Positions 51,624 through 63,098 of a DNA stretch of 64,000 nucleotides are shown here, one piece after another. The stretch lies in NCBI GenBank assembly GCA_013397435.1, contig VZRG01001528.1, positions 1 through 64,000 on the forward strand. The letters are read 5' to 3'. A program made the position numbers and the translations under genes. The notes below the pieces were generated by a model that was not told the DNA's origin, made no database searches, and saw only the letters and a list, made by a program, of their open reading frames with translations. How positions within the stretch are numbered: the stretch's first letter is position 1; every line of letters begins with the position of its first letter. This DNA is from Erythrocercus mccallii. Lineage: Eukaryota; Chordata; Aves; Passeriformes; Dicruridae.

Positions 51624-54600
51624 TGATGTGGGAATGAAGCTGTTGTCTGTTCCTCATTTGTTGCAGAATTTGGAAGGTGTGTAGTGAATGAGGCAGAAGG
51701 TTGCAGAAGGAAAGAGGACAGTATTGGGGAAATGAAGCTAAATACCTCCTGAAGAGCTGTACACATTTTCTGGTTCTGTCAGGAATGCTCTTGTATGATG
51801 ATGAAGATTTCCCTGGAATCAGGCCCTTTTAGTGCTGTCACTAATCACAGTTTCTTCAGTGTCTGTCTCTAGCATGTAATTCTGGGGCTTGATTTGCAGA
51901 AAGATGGGAGCATTTATATCAACACTTACAAGGGGTATTGCTGCATGATTTTTGCTCATTCTGGACACAAATCCTTTCTAGTTTATCCCCCTGCCTGCAA
52001 AACAGGAGTAATCTTTGCCCTTACTCTTACAAGAAGGTGGTAGAGATTATTTCATTTGCATTTATGAAATACATGTATATTCTGACAGCACTGTAGGAAT
52101 GTCTCTAAGGAAATCTATGACTTTTTGTACTCACTGGGAAGTTTGGATAATGAGGCTGAGGGGTACATGTTGAATGGGAAAGGCAGAGACCTCTTTAACA
52201 CCTGCCCCTTGGATGACTGCAGAGAACATTCTGGGGAAGAACTAATGTGTGATCATCTAAATGCTGTGTCGTAATGCACACAAGCAACTGAAGATTGCAA
52301 CAGCAACCTTATGTCTGACTTTTTGATCTTTTTTGAATGTAATTAGAAGTACAGGATTGAAATAAATCATTGCTTAGCTGTCATAGTCCTAGAGTTATAG
52401 AGTTGCTCTCATGAAAGGAGGTTCATTTTAAATGCTGTTCATGTTTATGTCCAGTGCTTTTGTTAGAAGGCCATTCCAGTCTCCATATTCCTCTTGTACT
52501 GTGGGTACATTTTAGCATTCAATTCAAATACACTGTAGCTGCCTAGGTTTTTCTTTTTTCCTTTTCCCATTTGCTCCTGTCTGTGCCTGTCTTAAATCTC
52601 TTTTTTTTCTCATGCTGTATGAGAAGAGAGCAGCCCTGTTCCTGTACTGAGATGAAGTTCTCCTCTATCTCCTCTCCTTTTATAAATGGGCTTGCCAGAG
52701 CTTTCGTTTCTCAAATATTGATGACCAGGATTGTAAAAGAATTCCAGTATTTCATTGACGAATTGCAAATACCTCATGGCTGCATTAACCTGGGGCCATA
52801 TAGTCTCTTGTGTTCAAGTAGTACATAACCAAGTCCAACACAGGTTTTGCTTATCTTCCACCTGAAACATTTCCCTATAATCACTGAGAATTTTGCCTCG
52901 TATTTCACATTTTCGCTTGCTTTTGCCACACACTGGATCTCAAGCTCACCCAGGTCCCTCTGACAGCCCATTTGCATTGTCCTTACATTTGATAGTAAGC
53001 TAGTGCCTCACTTTGTCACCAGCAGACCTTATTGGTACATTTCTGAGGTTTTTGCCAAGCTCCCTATGCAGGTTATTAAATGAGATTTTTTTTTTTTAAA
53101 TAAGACGAGTCATCCCGCTACTAATGTCCTGCCATCCACTTATGATTTCTATTTTTCTGTCCTTTATTGCTCTCTGCCCATCAGTCAGTATTTTACTTAC
53201 CTCATAATTTCTGTATATGACTTGAGAGCTGGACAAAAGTCCTGGAAGGTATAAATAAACTTACGTACCAGTAACTCTGCCTGCCTGAGAGTAGGTTGCT
53301 TCATCTGTGTGTTTTGGAGTGGTCCACCTCCTGCTGCAGAGCTGTCATGCTCCAGGGATTGATTGAGTCTCTGTGCTAGGCTTCCATAGATCTTTTCATG
53401 TTCAAAGAACTACTGACAGTATCTTTTGGCAGCCAGAAAAATCCAGCAGAAGTCCATCACCACAGGACACCTGTCATTTTGGACGTAATTTTTCAGCAGC
53501 TTGATTTGGGCTTTTGTCTGTTTTGTCTATGCCAAGTGATGCAGAGTTGGGTGGCTTCATCTGAAGGCATTAAAGATACTTTCTGATTTTGAAAGGCATG
53601 CTCCTGAAATGCAGAGGGTCCCATGAGATTTCAGCAGCATTGCGAGTTGGAAGCTGGTAGGGTTCCCCTCCCCATGAGACTTTCAAAGTCTACCAGTGAA
53701 TAGTTCCAATTTCCACTGAGATACAAGGAGTTAGCTTGTTGACAGTTTTCCTACCGAGTCCCTGAATAGGAAGCCTAGAGTGTGTGTGGGCTTTGGAGTA
53801 TGGGAAAACTTATTAGGGGCCTCTGAATAAATGGATAGAAATATTTTTATATTCCATACTCTCCCTTTTGGTAAACCAAAACTGAAACATTTAATGCAAA
53901 TTCCTTCTGTACTGGTGACTTAGGTGTAATATCAAAGAGTAAGTTGGTTGTACAGGGAGTTTTTCTAGTGTTAGTCCTGAGAGAGCGGTACTTTGTTTCC
54001 ATGAGGTTTTAATAGGCTTTGGCTTGACTTTTAATATCTTAACTTTGACCTATGAAGTCAGTCAGCCTAAAAAGCTATCACTCTCCTGATGCTCATCAAA
54101 GTCAGAGCAGGTCCTTTCATGCAGGCAGGCTCCCTCCAAAGACAGCAGGTCACTTATGTGAGAGCCACCTCTGTAGCTGATGATTTTTTTGCAAGTCACA
54201 TAGCTTCTTTTTTCCTATTGGAATGATGTTTTGGTTGTTGCTAGTCATTGGTTTTGCAGTGCAGTGGGGATTTTTGGTGGACATTTCACTAGTATTCATA
54301 GAAACAAAGGAGAGAGAAAGGTGGATTGTGTTGGAGACTTGGAGACAAGTCATTCATCTAAAGCAGCTGACTTGAGTTTGGAGCTTTAACAACATCGTAG
54401 AGGGATGGATGCATAAACAGCTGGTAGAGTTACAAGGCTCTTAATAAAAAGCCAAGTTCTGTTTGCATTCTTCGCAAGGTTTGAGGCCAGATTCCTTTTT
54501 CCCTCTTTTTTTCTTTCTTTCCCCCCCTTTTTTTAATGATTGTGATGGTGTTACATCTGTAATCGAGACATTTTTGTATAATGCTGTGATGTATCCATGA

Positions 54601-56019
54601 AGTATAACCCCCATGAGAGCATAAGCAAGGGCTCACTGCAGGAAGGCTGCTGCCTGAGTAGGGTAGAGAAGGGGTGAGCTCCCCTTCGTGTGTGATCCTC
54701 ACTACAGCTGACACAGGAGGTGTTTGGCAGTTCACATAACCAAGTGAGCCTTTGCTTGAGGGCAGAACAGCAGTTCAGTGAAAAATACTGGGAACTGGTG
54801 GGAACTGGTTCAGAGGTTAGGAGGAGGCCTGAGTGCTTGTGAGAAGGATGCATGACAACAAACAAAGAACATATGGATTATAGGAACCCCTGATGTATGA
54901 ACAAAGCAGGAGTGAAGGGCAAAATAATGTTTGGTTCCAAAGAAAAGTGTGGCCAAGTTGAGTGTTGCTTCTCTGAATTTTATTAAGTTGTGGCTCAATA
55001 CAGCATGTATTTACAAGTAAGTCTGCTCTCTGTCCTAAAAGAAAAGAAGTAAAAATTTCTCTGAGAAACAAACGAAAATCCCTAACAGATTAAGAAAATC
55101 TGAAGAATATGGCATATATACCTTCTGCGACAGAGGATGAGATGTTTTACTTTACAGGCCAGAACTGGTCATTCTTAGTTTGAGAGTGAACCTTTTGTCC
55201 ACATGAAATCTATGCAATATGTATTGTTCGGGTAGTGATTTCCATTGTTACCCTTCAGCTGAAACAGTAAACGCCCACCAAGAGTCTTTGAAAACCCTTG
55301 TGCTTCTTCTAGTGCTTGCTTTGACTTTTTTTGCTGTGGAAGGTTTGGCCTGGGCTCAGTCATGGGCCTCACAATTATGTTTTATTTAACTGCTTCCATT
55401 GTTCTGAATTATTGTGTTCTCACTTATTCCTTCCTAGAATCTTGATACAAAAATTATTTTGACCTTGTTCTTTGAGATTAGGGTTAGGGTTTTTTATTGC
55501 TCATATTTTAATATGGCTCTCATCCACTGCTGAGCCTGAAGAGGGCTTTTGTAATACAAATATTAATTTAACCAATTTCTTCTTTTGCTCTACCTTAGTT
55601 TTTCTGCTTTTGTGGGCTTCATGCTGCCTAGATTCTGGGGAGAAATGGCCATTAGCAGTTTGTTAGGAAAGTAGTATAGCAATATTCTGCTTAAGTACAA
55701 TAACTAGCATAAAATACCCTTTGCTGCTTTTGTCAGAAGCCTTCTCAGTAGTAACTCTAGAGAGAAGGCCAGAAGTGACCTGTGAGCAGTTAATAGCTCA
55801 AGTATTTGCATGTAAATAGTGTTTGTTTGATTTATTATTTTTGTGATGTACTTTTCAAATAATAGCTGGCAAATGCAGTTTTTTGTTTAGTTTGTAAATT
55901 CAGGTGACTTTTTTTTTAATCCTCACACCCCGCTTCTCTCCCCAACTCCAGCTTGCTTTTTTTTTCTCCTGTGTTGCATCTCTTTAGGAGGTTGCTATTC
56001 AGCAGAGTAAGGCAGAGGT

Positions 56020-56400
56020 CAGGGCAGGCGAGTGTGGACAACTGAGGACAGCCGAGCTCATTGCGTATGCATGAAGGGAACACGCGCACCCTTCACAACA
56101 GGGCCACGCTGCTGCCTTTGGAACACAGGCTAGAAAGCAGCAGTGAAAGCCTTCACCCCGAAAAACAGACCTAGTCTATGCTCCTGGAGGGCATTATTTT
56201 TGTGATGCTTCTTTATAGCTACAGCTTCTCCTGCTTTTATTGGACTTGTTGCTCGCTGATCCGGTAGCTTGGGAACAGTGGCTGCTTTGGCACGCTCAGA
56301 TAGGTGTTCAGGCTCTAACTTAATGATAATTGGGAAATAAGCAGTGCCCTTCATTATTGTCCTGTGCCAACAAGGGTATCAGATGCAACATTTGTAAGGC
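56020..56400. promoter_or_regulatory. Possible conserved non-coding block with scattered CpGs
   Basis: CpGs recur through this block (AGGCGAG, GCCGAG, TTGCGTATGC, ACGCGCACC, CCACGCTG, CTCGCTGATCCGG, CACGCTC) beside AT-rich words (TTAATGATAATTGG, TTCATTATTGTC). It lies about 1 kb upstream of the 57128 exon. A 74-codon minus-strand open frame (56130-56354), rich in Lys and Ala, spans it. I do not recognise that peptide and see no clear splice sites flanking it, so regulatory DNA is the likelier reading. Confidence 0.25.
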
Positions 56401-57127
56401 CATGTGTGTTAGTTCAGCGTTGCAAAGAAAAGTTCACTTGAAGCTGCCCAGCACTGGAAGGACTTGGTGGGGTGTTAGTTCTGAAATGCAAAGACACCAC
56501 AGCTGCTGATGCCCAGTGATTTTTCTTTAAGGAAATGTCTTAACGTTTAGGACATCCATCAGAAAAATTTTAAATATTTGAAAAAGGGATGGAGTGGAAG
56601 ATGGATGAGCTGACATAATGTCCTAGCCACTTCCTTCTGAAACTTGTATTTGAACAAACTTCAAAAGATTACCCATGAAAAATGAGTTTGAGCTCCAGTC
56701 ATTTCCATGGCTTTTTAGGTATGCATTGCATAAAGGGAGCAGAGCCTGTAGCTGCACGAGTGCAAGCCTCCCTGTGGAGAGGTTTAAAAACTAACAGAAT
56801 CCTGAAGTTCTTCAAGAAATTTGCTATCATGCTTGTTGAGGTCAAGGTCCATACTGCTCCCACTTTACATACACATTTTTAACTGGGAGGAAGTTTGGGG
56901 TATGAAGGAGTTCTTAGTTCTTTTGCCCCAAGAAGATGAAGGGAAGCCTGGAAGAAAAGGAGGAACCTGTGCTGGACTTTAGGCAGGCAGTTCAGCGTTT
57001 TTATAGTTCCTGTTAGTGCAGTCAATAGTGTTCTGTTCTCCAGAATATCCCTCAGAACGTCTTAGTTCACAAGTAAATCTTCTCATTCTCTGCAGAGAAA
57101 TGACAATTCTGATTTGGTTTATTTCAG

Positions 57128-57230
57128 AGCTGGAGAAGGAAATCACCAGGAGACCAAAGAAAGTCTGCATTGTTAAAGTGGTGGGAACAAGGAACCTGTG
57201 GAAAAACATCGTAGTGTTGTGTGTGAACTC
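57128..57230 (+). CDS. SLC22A23: SLC22A23 coding exon: central loop into TM7 (probably exon 6)
   Basis: A 103-nt exon. The acceptor is TGGTTTATTTCAG and the donor GTAAGT starts at 57231. Two bases (AG) complete the Glu codon from the previous exon, 33 codons follow, and the terminal TC joins G of the next exon to give Ser. The peptide is LEKEITRRPKKVCIVKVVGT then RNLWKNIVVLCVN. The first half is the strongly basic end of the cytoplasmic TM6-TM7 loop. The second half enters TM7 (NIVVLCVNS, continued in the next exon). As I remember the human protein, this segment is almost unchanged, with only one or two conservative substitutions. Minus-strand and extended plus-strand open frames over this exon are shadows created by the surrounding intron. 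Confidence 0.95.
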
Positions 57231-60200
57231 GTAAGTCCAATCTCTTTGCTTATATAGTCGTGTGGTCAGTGAACTGGAGCAACAATGGGAAGTGATGAGA
57301 GACCTCCACTATTTCCCACTGTGGGACCCTTCACTAACATCTCTGATAAATGATCCTGGAAAAACACCAGCTGTTGCAGGGAACTATACTTTTTATGGCA
57401 AACTGGAGGAGCTCCTTGGCTGTTTGAGGCAGCAGATCTGCATCTTCTCAGGTGCCATGCTGCAGCTGCATTGCTGTCACCGGTGGCCTCCTGTGGCCAT
57501 GTGCTGATAGGTGCTCATGCATCCAGACTTCTGCTTGGCATCCCACGTGGGAGTTTTGAAACCATTTATGCCTCAGGGAGTGCAGGTTCAAATTGTTTAC
57601 ATCTGATAGGCCTGTGCTGTTGGAAGGTGGGGAAGGTGCTGCTTGCCAGTAAATAGAAGTTGCTCCCCATATAACAACTGTGCGTGGTGGGTCTTCAAAG
57701 GCAGATTACAAAGTGCCTCAGCACTCCTAAATAATGTGCAGGGGGTGACAGGTAGAACGTTCAGTCTCCAACAGAATAATGTGATGCTTGCCTCCTAAGG
57801 CTTCAGGACATGCTCCTCTGGGCAAAAACAAGCATCAACCTGAGGGTTTTGCATGTTACAGGCTCTGAGACCTTCTGTCTGGAGCTGAACACCTTGTGTC
57901 CTTGAGAGGACACAGTCTCAAGCTGTGCCAAGAGAAATATAGGCTGGATATTAGGAAACAGTTTTTTACAGAAAGTTTGATAAAGTATTGGAATAGTCTA
58001 CCTGAGGAGGTGGTGGATTCACCATCTCTGGGTGTGTTTAAGAAAAGATTAGATGTGGCACTTGGTGCCATGGTTTAGCTGAGGTTAGGGTTGGGTTGGA
58101 CTTGATGATCCTGGAGGTCTCTTCCAGCCTAATGATTCTGTGTGATAAAGAGGAAATACATTGGCTTGCAAATTCTGAAAGGGTACCAGCAGTGCATTTT
58201 CTAGTTTTTCCATCCTGTAAAACGCCCATTTTAATTTTTCATGAGTTTTTTTTTTCAAATGGGAGGTGGGAATGGAGAAGACTGGGAATCCCCTTTCTCT
58301 GATAAATTTCAAAGTATGTAGCTCTTTGTGGTTTTTTCTTCCTCACTTCAGGGCACTACTCTGCAGCCCTCACTCCTGTTAGCAGGCTTATGGATCAGTC
58401 ATCACTCAGAGGGGACAGCTCCTGTGCTGGGCAAATAGTCACCCAGAAGCACACAGACATGAGGGGTCAATCTCCAGTGTTACTTGTGGCAGAACCAACT
58501 CTGGTTTTACGGGGTTTGTGTCTCTCTTCCACCCACCAGTGAGGGACTCCCTCTGTTCTGAAAGAGAGCTTTCTCCTTAGGCTCACCAAGTGCATTAATA
58601 GACAGTAATAAATATATTTGTGAAAACTTTTTACATGGGAATTCTCCCCTTCTCCCTCACCCACATTAATTTGCATATTTGGAAATTCCCTAAATCAGAA
58701 CTAGGCAGCCCAAGGAATAACTTCTGGCATTAGCACACAAAGACTGTTTGCCATCCAAGCAGAGTATGAAACAGATGTACGTCTGAGGAAATAGATTTCA
58801 TGTTTGTTTTTAAGGGGTGAAAAGAAATATTAAATTTCACTTCTCTTATTCCTGTTAGACAGGACTGTGCTGAATTTCTAGTACATGGAGAAGGAACCTT
58901 TTGCAGGGAACAAAAAGAAATTAAGGGCAACAAGGATTTACTTTTAAAAGTAACTATTCTGAGCTGCTCACCAAGTTAAGAGAATACAGTAATTCTTAGG
59001 GAACAGACTGGAAAGCAAAGTCCAGATGATACAATAATTTTGTTTATATATCATGGCCTCAATAGCAACTTCTGCAATTGTGTTTGCATGCATAGAAGAG
59101 AAAGACAGAAGAAAAGCTGGTTAACTCTGCCCTTTTATTACTACTGTTTGCTGATTAATATTTCTTTTATGGGAAGAGTCAGCTATAATCTACTTACTCA
59201 AAGCGAATGTCGTTTTTGTGTAACAGCAAGCACTTGTATTAGGTTTTTATCAGGGGCAAGCTGTCTGGTATTAAGGGTGGGGCTTTGATTCACAAGTTTG
59301 CAAGAGAAGCTCCTCCCTGGGCTGTCATGGAGTCAGAGACTGCTGAGTGGGACTGACATCCTCCCAGCTGTTTCTGTGCTTATTTTGATATCCAGTTTAC
59401 ACTGACAGAGCTTCAAATTCCTGACCTTCAGGAAGATAGAAGTGTATCAGTGTAATATACCTGCCATTTTTTTTTCTTTTTTTTTTATTTTTGGAGACTT
59501 GGATCTATGCTTTCCACTCTCTTAAGCACTGTTAATTTGTGCCATGAAATTTGTCTTGCATAAGTGCCAGGGACAGGAGGTTCTTCCTGGCAGAGGTATT
59601 TGAGCTATGATGGGTGCAGTTGAGAGCATTGACCTCTCCTGTTGCACCCCTGCTGCTATTTTGTACCACATCAGGGGTGATGCTGGGGCTTCTTATCTGA
59701 CTTTTGTACCTCCAGCCCCCTGCTCTTTCTTCCTTTTTTTTTTCCTTTCTATTTTCTGGAGGCACAGGGTGAGACAGGGGAGAGATGTGAAATACAATGG
59801 TAAGATATTGATCAGTGGATTCTAAAGAAACTTTTTAAAGAGGAGGAGACACATTGCTATGAAGGGTGGTGTAAATGTGTAGACTGAATTAGAGCTTATT
59901 GTTTCATAATTGTAATAATCATTACAGCACATACAGCTTCAAATCCTCCTTTATCAGGGGCTTTCAGTTTTAACAGGCTAGCTTGGGAAGTGAGGTGTAA
60001 TGTTTGTATTTAGTATGACCAGGGTGTTCCTGGTGTTTTGCTGTCCAAGCACAGAGGCTACTCCATCATAGCAGTGCTGGCTCTGCAGCTGTCAGCAGGT
60101 GCCCTGTGAACAGAGAGATGTACTCCTCTGGGAATAGGGTTTCTCAAATACAGTGGGAAAACCTATCACGCACTAGGAGTTCTTCTAAAGTTCCCCATGC

Positions 60201-60439
60201 CTTGATCATACCATGAGCAACAGCTATATGAATAAAGTCAGAAAATATTTGGTTGAATGGAGATTTTTTTCTTCTGCTTCTTTTTATCAATGCTTATTTT
60301 CATAGTAGCACCTAGAGATAAGTTTCTTAACTTAAGGCGTTGTATTCCTGCATTAATGCCTCCCCACACTGAATTACACTGCAGTGTGTGTTCTGCCCTC
60401 TCAGCAATGGTCTCTGTTGCCCTCTCCTGTTTCCCCCAG
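57231..60439 (+). other. SLC22A23: SLC22A23 intron between the RRPKKVCIV and TGYGIHHCF exons
   Basis: A GT-AG intron of about 3.2 kb, from GTAAGT to a strong CTGTTTCCCCCAG. It carries the truncated CR1 LINE at about 57.9-58.15 kb and several T-rich runs (for example near 59468-59490 and 59735-59755). I saw no other gene-like signal. Confidence 0.85.
57885..58146 (+). mobile_element. CR1 LINE, 5'-truncated 3' end with remnant of the ORF2 C-terminus
   Basis: The 3' end reads GGTTGGACTTGATGATCCTG, then GAGGTCTCTTCCAGCC and a short ATGATTCTGTG tail. This is the hallmark end of avian and reptilian CR1 retrotransposons, which lack a poly(A) tail. Upstream, an open frame to the TAG at 58076-58078 encodes the usual extreme C-terminus of CR1 ORF2, with RGHSLKL, YRLDIRKQFFTE, YWNSLPEEVVDSPSLGVFKK and RLDVALGAMV. 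The reverse transcriptase and endonuclease domains are absent, so the copy cannot mobilise itself; it is a typical 5'-truncated insertion. The 5' border is approximate. It lies in the sense orientation inside the intron. The frame has no stop over about 60 codons, which suggests moderate age. Confidence 0.9.
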
Positions 60440-60672
60440 GCTGACTGGTTATGGCATACACCACTGTTTTGCAAAAAGCATGATGGGGCACGAAGCGAAG
60501 ATGGCGATTACCCACAACTTCTATGCTGACTACTACACCATGGCTGGGATTGCGCTGGCATCCTGCCTGGCCATGTGCCCTGTGGTTGGGTTTCTGGGAA
60601 GGAGAGGAGGACTCCTGCTCTTCATGATACTTACAGCTCTGGCATCACTTCTGCAGCTGGGCCTTCTCAACT
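60440..60672 (+). CDS. SLC22A23: SLC22A23 coding exon: TM7-TM9 (probably exon 7)
   Basis: A 233-nt exon, the largest in the window. The acceptor is CTGTTTCCCCCAG and the donor GTAAGT starts at 60673. One base completes Ser, 77 codons follow, and the final T joins TG of the next exon to make Leu. The peptide starts LTGYGIHHCFAKSMMGHEAK, finishing TM7. It continues through an external loop (MAITHNFYADYY) to TM8 (TMAGIALASCLAMCPVVGFL), then the MFS loop motif GRRGG, then TM9 (LLLFMILTALASLLQLGLLN). GRRGG is the A-motif-like loop of the second MFS half. Compared with the human protein as I recall it, the external loop and TM8 differ most (for example CPVVGFL here) while GRRGG and TM9 are unchanged. 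The frame reads past the donor to a stop at about 60720, the normal result of intron sequence. Confidence 0.96.
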
Positions 60673-63065
60673 GTAAGTTGGAGATGAGAGCTTTTCAGGA
60701 CCACACAAGCTTGACATGCTAATAAAGGACCAAGAAATACTAACATTTCCTTCACCTTTCCCAGATTTGTCATGTTATACATCTGCATAGTTTTAGAATC
60801 TGAATTTGTTTGAAGGTTTTTCCAAACACTTGTTTCTCATGCCCATTAACAAGAGGCATTGTATTCTGGATGATTCCCATGGTGAAGGTCCTCTGCCCGT
60901 TCTTAGCGTCTTGCTATGAACAAGTAATGTACATTAAAACTGTGCAGCTGGAAGACCCCATTTTTAACACACTGTGTATGTATGGTCCGTGTGAATGTAT
61001 ACATGTGATTTTGGGAAATGACACAACATTTCAAATAGGTTGTTCCTTTGAAAAGTGAGAGTGTCCTACCTCTTCCTTTTAAGGTGCTTCAGCTATTAAA
61101 ACTGCTACAGAAATATTCCCCTTCCTTTTTCAATTTTACGTCATTCTCTTCTTTTTTTGTTGGTTGAGGAGATTGAACTTGATGAATCAGAGAGGTGTTG
61201 AAGCAGAGGGAATGTGGGGTATGCTTTGCCACTCTCACAGTTGCCAATCATTAGACCCCTGTCCCTTAAAACCCTGCCCCAAGGAAGGGGGAAGAGGATT
61301 GAGACATACTTTGGACAAACTGGATGTGAGACGAACACTGCTGGTTTTAACTTCTAAGTTTAGAAATAATTGAGGGCCTTAATAAGAAAGAGCTTTTTGC
61401 ATTGAGGGTGGAAAGTTTTCACATTCTTACACACTGAAAGCAGCTCCAAGCCAACAGGAATTGTTCATATTTACAGACTGTGTTTCCCGGAGGCATTTAC
61501 CAAGTTAGCCTTTAGCAAACAGGCTATTTGTGGGAGTGTAGCAGGGAAACAGGGAACCTCTTTCATGACATGGAGGAAACTCCAGCATAGTGTGTGTTTG
61601 CTCCCAGCTTGGCACAGATTCTTACATTCCCTTTGAGCACATATTTACCATGTCCAGCTATCCCAACTGAGAGTGGGAGCAGTCCCGTGGCTGCACCTCA
61701 TTGTGTCTCTTGATGGACTGAGACCATTCACATGCAGATTCACACTGTGCATGTGTGCAACCTCCTGAAACTCCATGTTCTTCTGGGGGTGTCCATCAGG
61801 GTCTCTCTACACTAAATTTGCCCATTTTAGTTTTTGTTTTAAGGATAGGAAAAGTTTGCTGAGGCTGTTGAGGCAATAAACACACGCTTGTTTAGTTGAG
61901 AGATGGTGTGTCAGAGCCTTTAGTCTGCTCCAGAGCCACAAAAATCTGATTGCACTTTTTAAAAAAAAAAATGGATGGAGGTGGGAGGCAACACCCTGTA
62001 GGACTCATTACAACCTTTTCCATAACAGGTTTAGGAGAGTTTGTGAGCCAAGTTGCCAAAACTAAGATCAAGCATGGCTTTAGGTGCTTTGTGTTACATG
62101 GGTACTCTCAGTGCAGTGCCCTTGTCAGCCTTTCTGATTCTACTCTTTTCATTGTGAGGAGGGAAAGGCAGCCTCAAACTTCAGAGCAGCTCTCTCCACT
62201 CTTGACCATGACCATCTCTTCCTCAGAAGAACTAGACATTGCTTGGAGAGAAGCAGCAACCCTCTTTATTATGAAATCTGTCACAGCATCTTGCATGTTT
62301 TAATTTAGTATATAACTTGGTTGTAATTGAAAAATGAGATCAGAATTTGAGAGTGTGCGTGAGAGAGAGAGGGGTATTCTCCACCAGCCACAAACCTGCA
62401 GCAGACCTTGAAGCTCTTCTTATTTGACCTCTCCTCTGAACTCTGGAGTGTCATCTGCGAAGTCACAGAATCCTGGTGGGAGATGACCAGCAGAGCTGTG
62501 CTCAGCTTGTGCTGATGCCCTTCCCCTTGCTGCCCAGTGCTGCTGTGTGCTCCTGTGTGGTTAGAATGGGTGGCTAGTGTGACGCATGGACCATCAGCTC
62601 ATGGTATTGGAGAGGATTAGATCTCCCACCAGTCTGACAGCACTGATGCCCAGATTTTGCTCTCTAAGCCAAGCTTCTGTTGGACATTCCCTCAGGGCTG
62701 CAGCAGGAGGGCATTTTCTCTTCTCCCCCTTCATTAACAACAAGGAGGCCTTTGTGTTAATCCCAGTGGTAATTCTGGGGCTTTTAAATATGCTTTACTG
62801 GTGGTTTGTTATCACTGTCTCATTAGCATGCTGTCCTCCAGCTGAGATGTGCCTGGAAACAGCATGTCGTATCTGGTGGCCAGGGAAAGATGTGATGGTT
62901 TTGGCATGGGAAAGAATTGGGAGTTAGAGGATGGGGCTAGGGTGACATGTGGGATTAACCTTTTTTTTTTCTTTCAGAGAAATAAACATATAAAAACCAT
63001 ATGTTCTTGTTTTCTTTCCCTTTCTCTTTTTTGTCTTTGTCTGACTTCCATGGTCTTGAATGCAG
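60673..63065 (+). other. SLC22A23: SLC22A23 intron between the TM7-TM9 exon and the 33-nt micro-exon
   Basis: A GT-AG intron of about 2.4 kb. The donor is GTAAGT. The acceptor AG at 63064-63065 is preceded by a long pyrimidine-rich tract at about 63005-63045 and then a spacer of about 20 bases containing no AG. This long AG-free spacing would suit a somewhat distant branch point. No repeat family, RNA gene or other coding segment was recognised inside. Confidence 0.85.
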
Positions 63066-63098
63066 TGATTGGAAAATACAGTCAACTTCCAGACTCAG
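63066..63098 (+). CDS. SLC22A23: SLC22A23 33-nt micro-exon: TM9-TM10 loop (probably exon 8)
   Basis: A 33-nt exon. Two bases (TG) complete Leu from the previous exon, ten codons (IGKYSQLPDS) follow, and a final G opens the next codon, expected to be Gly. The acceptor is TTGAATGCAG with its pyrimidine tract 20 bases upstream. The donor is GTATGG, weaker than the GTAAGT/GTGAGT donors of the other four exons. The peptide matches the human segment as I remember it (one residue, His to Leu, differs) and lies in the loop after TM9. The exon is symmetric in phase (1-1), so skipping it would remove eleven residues without a frameshift. Phase and protein continuity with both neighbours support it in spite of its size. 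Confidence 0.9.

Larger units (their letters stand above)
45202..57127 (+). other. SLC22A23: SLC22A23 intron between the PESLRWL and RRPKKVCIV exons
   Basis: A GT-AG intron of about 11.9 kb, from GTGAGT to GGTTTATTTCAG. It contains the (ATTC)n microsatellite at 45306, a possible conserved element at 47640-47860, a purine-rich tract near 50.6-51.1 kb, a 21-bp tandem duplication at 51588, and another possible conserved element at 56.0-56.4 kb. No further exon is needed by phase or by protein continuity between its two flanking exons. I recognised no mobile element in it. A 231-codon minus-strand open frame at 50693-51388 is explained by the purine-biased plus strand. Confidence 0.85.
39542..63098 (+). 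other. SLC22A23: SLC22A23 gene, internal part (five exons, partial at both ends)
   Basis: SLC22A23 is an orphan member of the SLC22 organic cation/anion transporter family, a 12-TM MFS protein with no settled substrate. Spliced together, the five exons give 222 codons without a stop, running from just before TM5 to the TM9-TM10 loop. Diagnostic strings are ELCPPGHRF, the SLC22 signature FPESLRWL, RRPKKVCIVKVVGTRNLW, TGYGIHHCF and the MFS loop motif GRRGG. The phases agree at every junction: 2 nt carried over at the first donor, then 1, 2, 1 and 1. All introns are GT-AG. The identification rests on remembered human protein sequence, with near-identity over most of the length. The close relative SLC22A17 is less likely because the match to SLC22A23 is so long. 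Confidence 0.93.

Noticed and set aside
55478..55489. Interstitial telomere-like repeat (TTAGGG)
   Set aside because: Only two copies, followed by a T run; expected by chance in 64 kb.
55472..55666. Open frame containing Glu-Gly-Phe-Cys followed by hydrophobic residues, briefly resembling the missing TM4 exon of SLC22A23
   Set aside because: It lies downstream of the TM5-TM6 exon, so order is wrong, and similarity stops after four residues.
58085..58098. TTAGGGTTGGG as a telomere-like motif
   Set aside because: It is part of the CR1 3' end.
60673..60722. Read-through of the TM7-TM9 frame past 60672 to a stop as a truncated isoform
   Set aside because: A consensus GTAAGT donor lies at the junction and the next exon fits in phase; the extension is ordinary intron unless intron-retention reads show otherwise.
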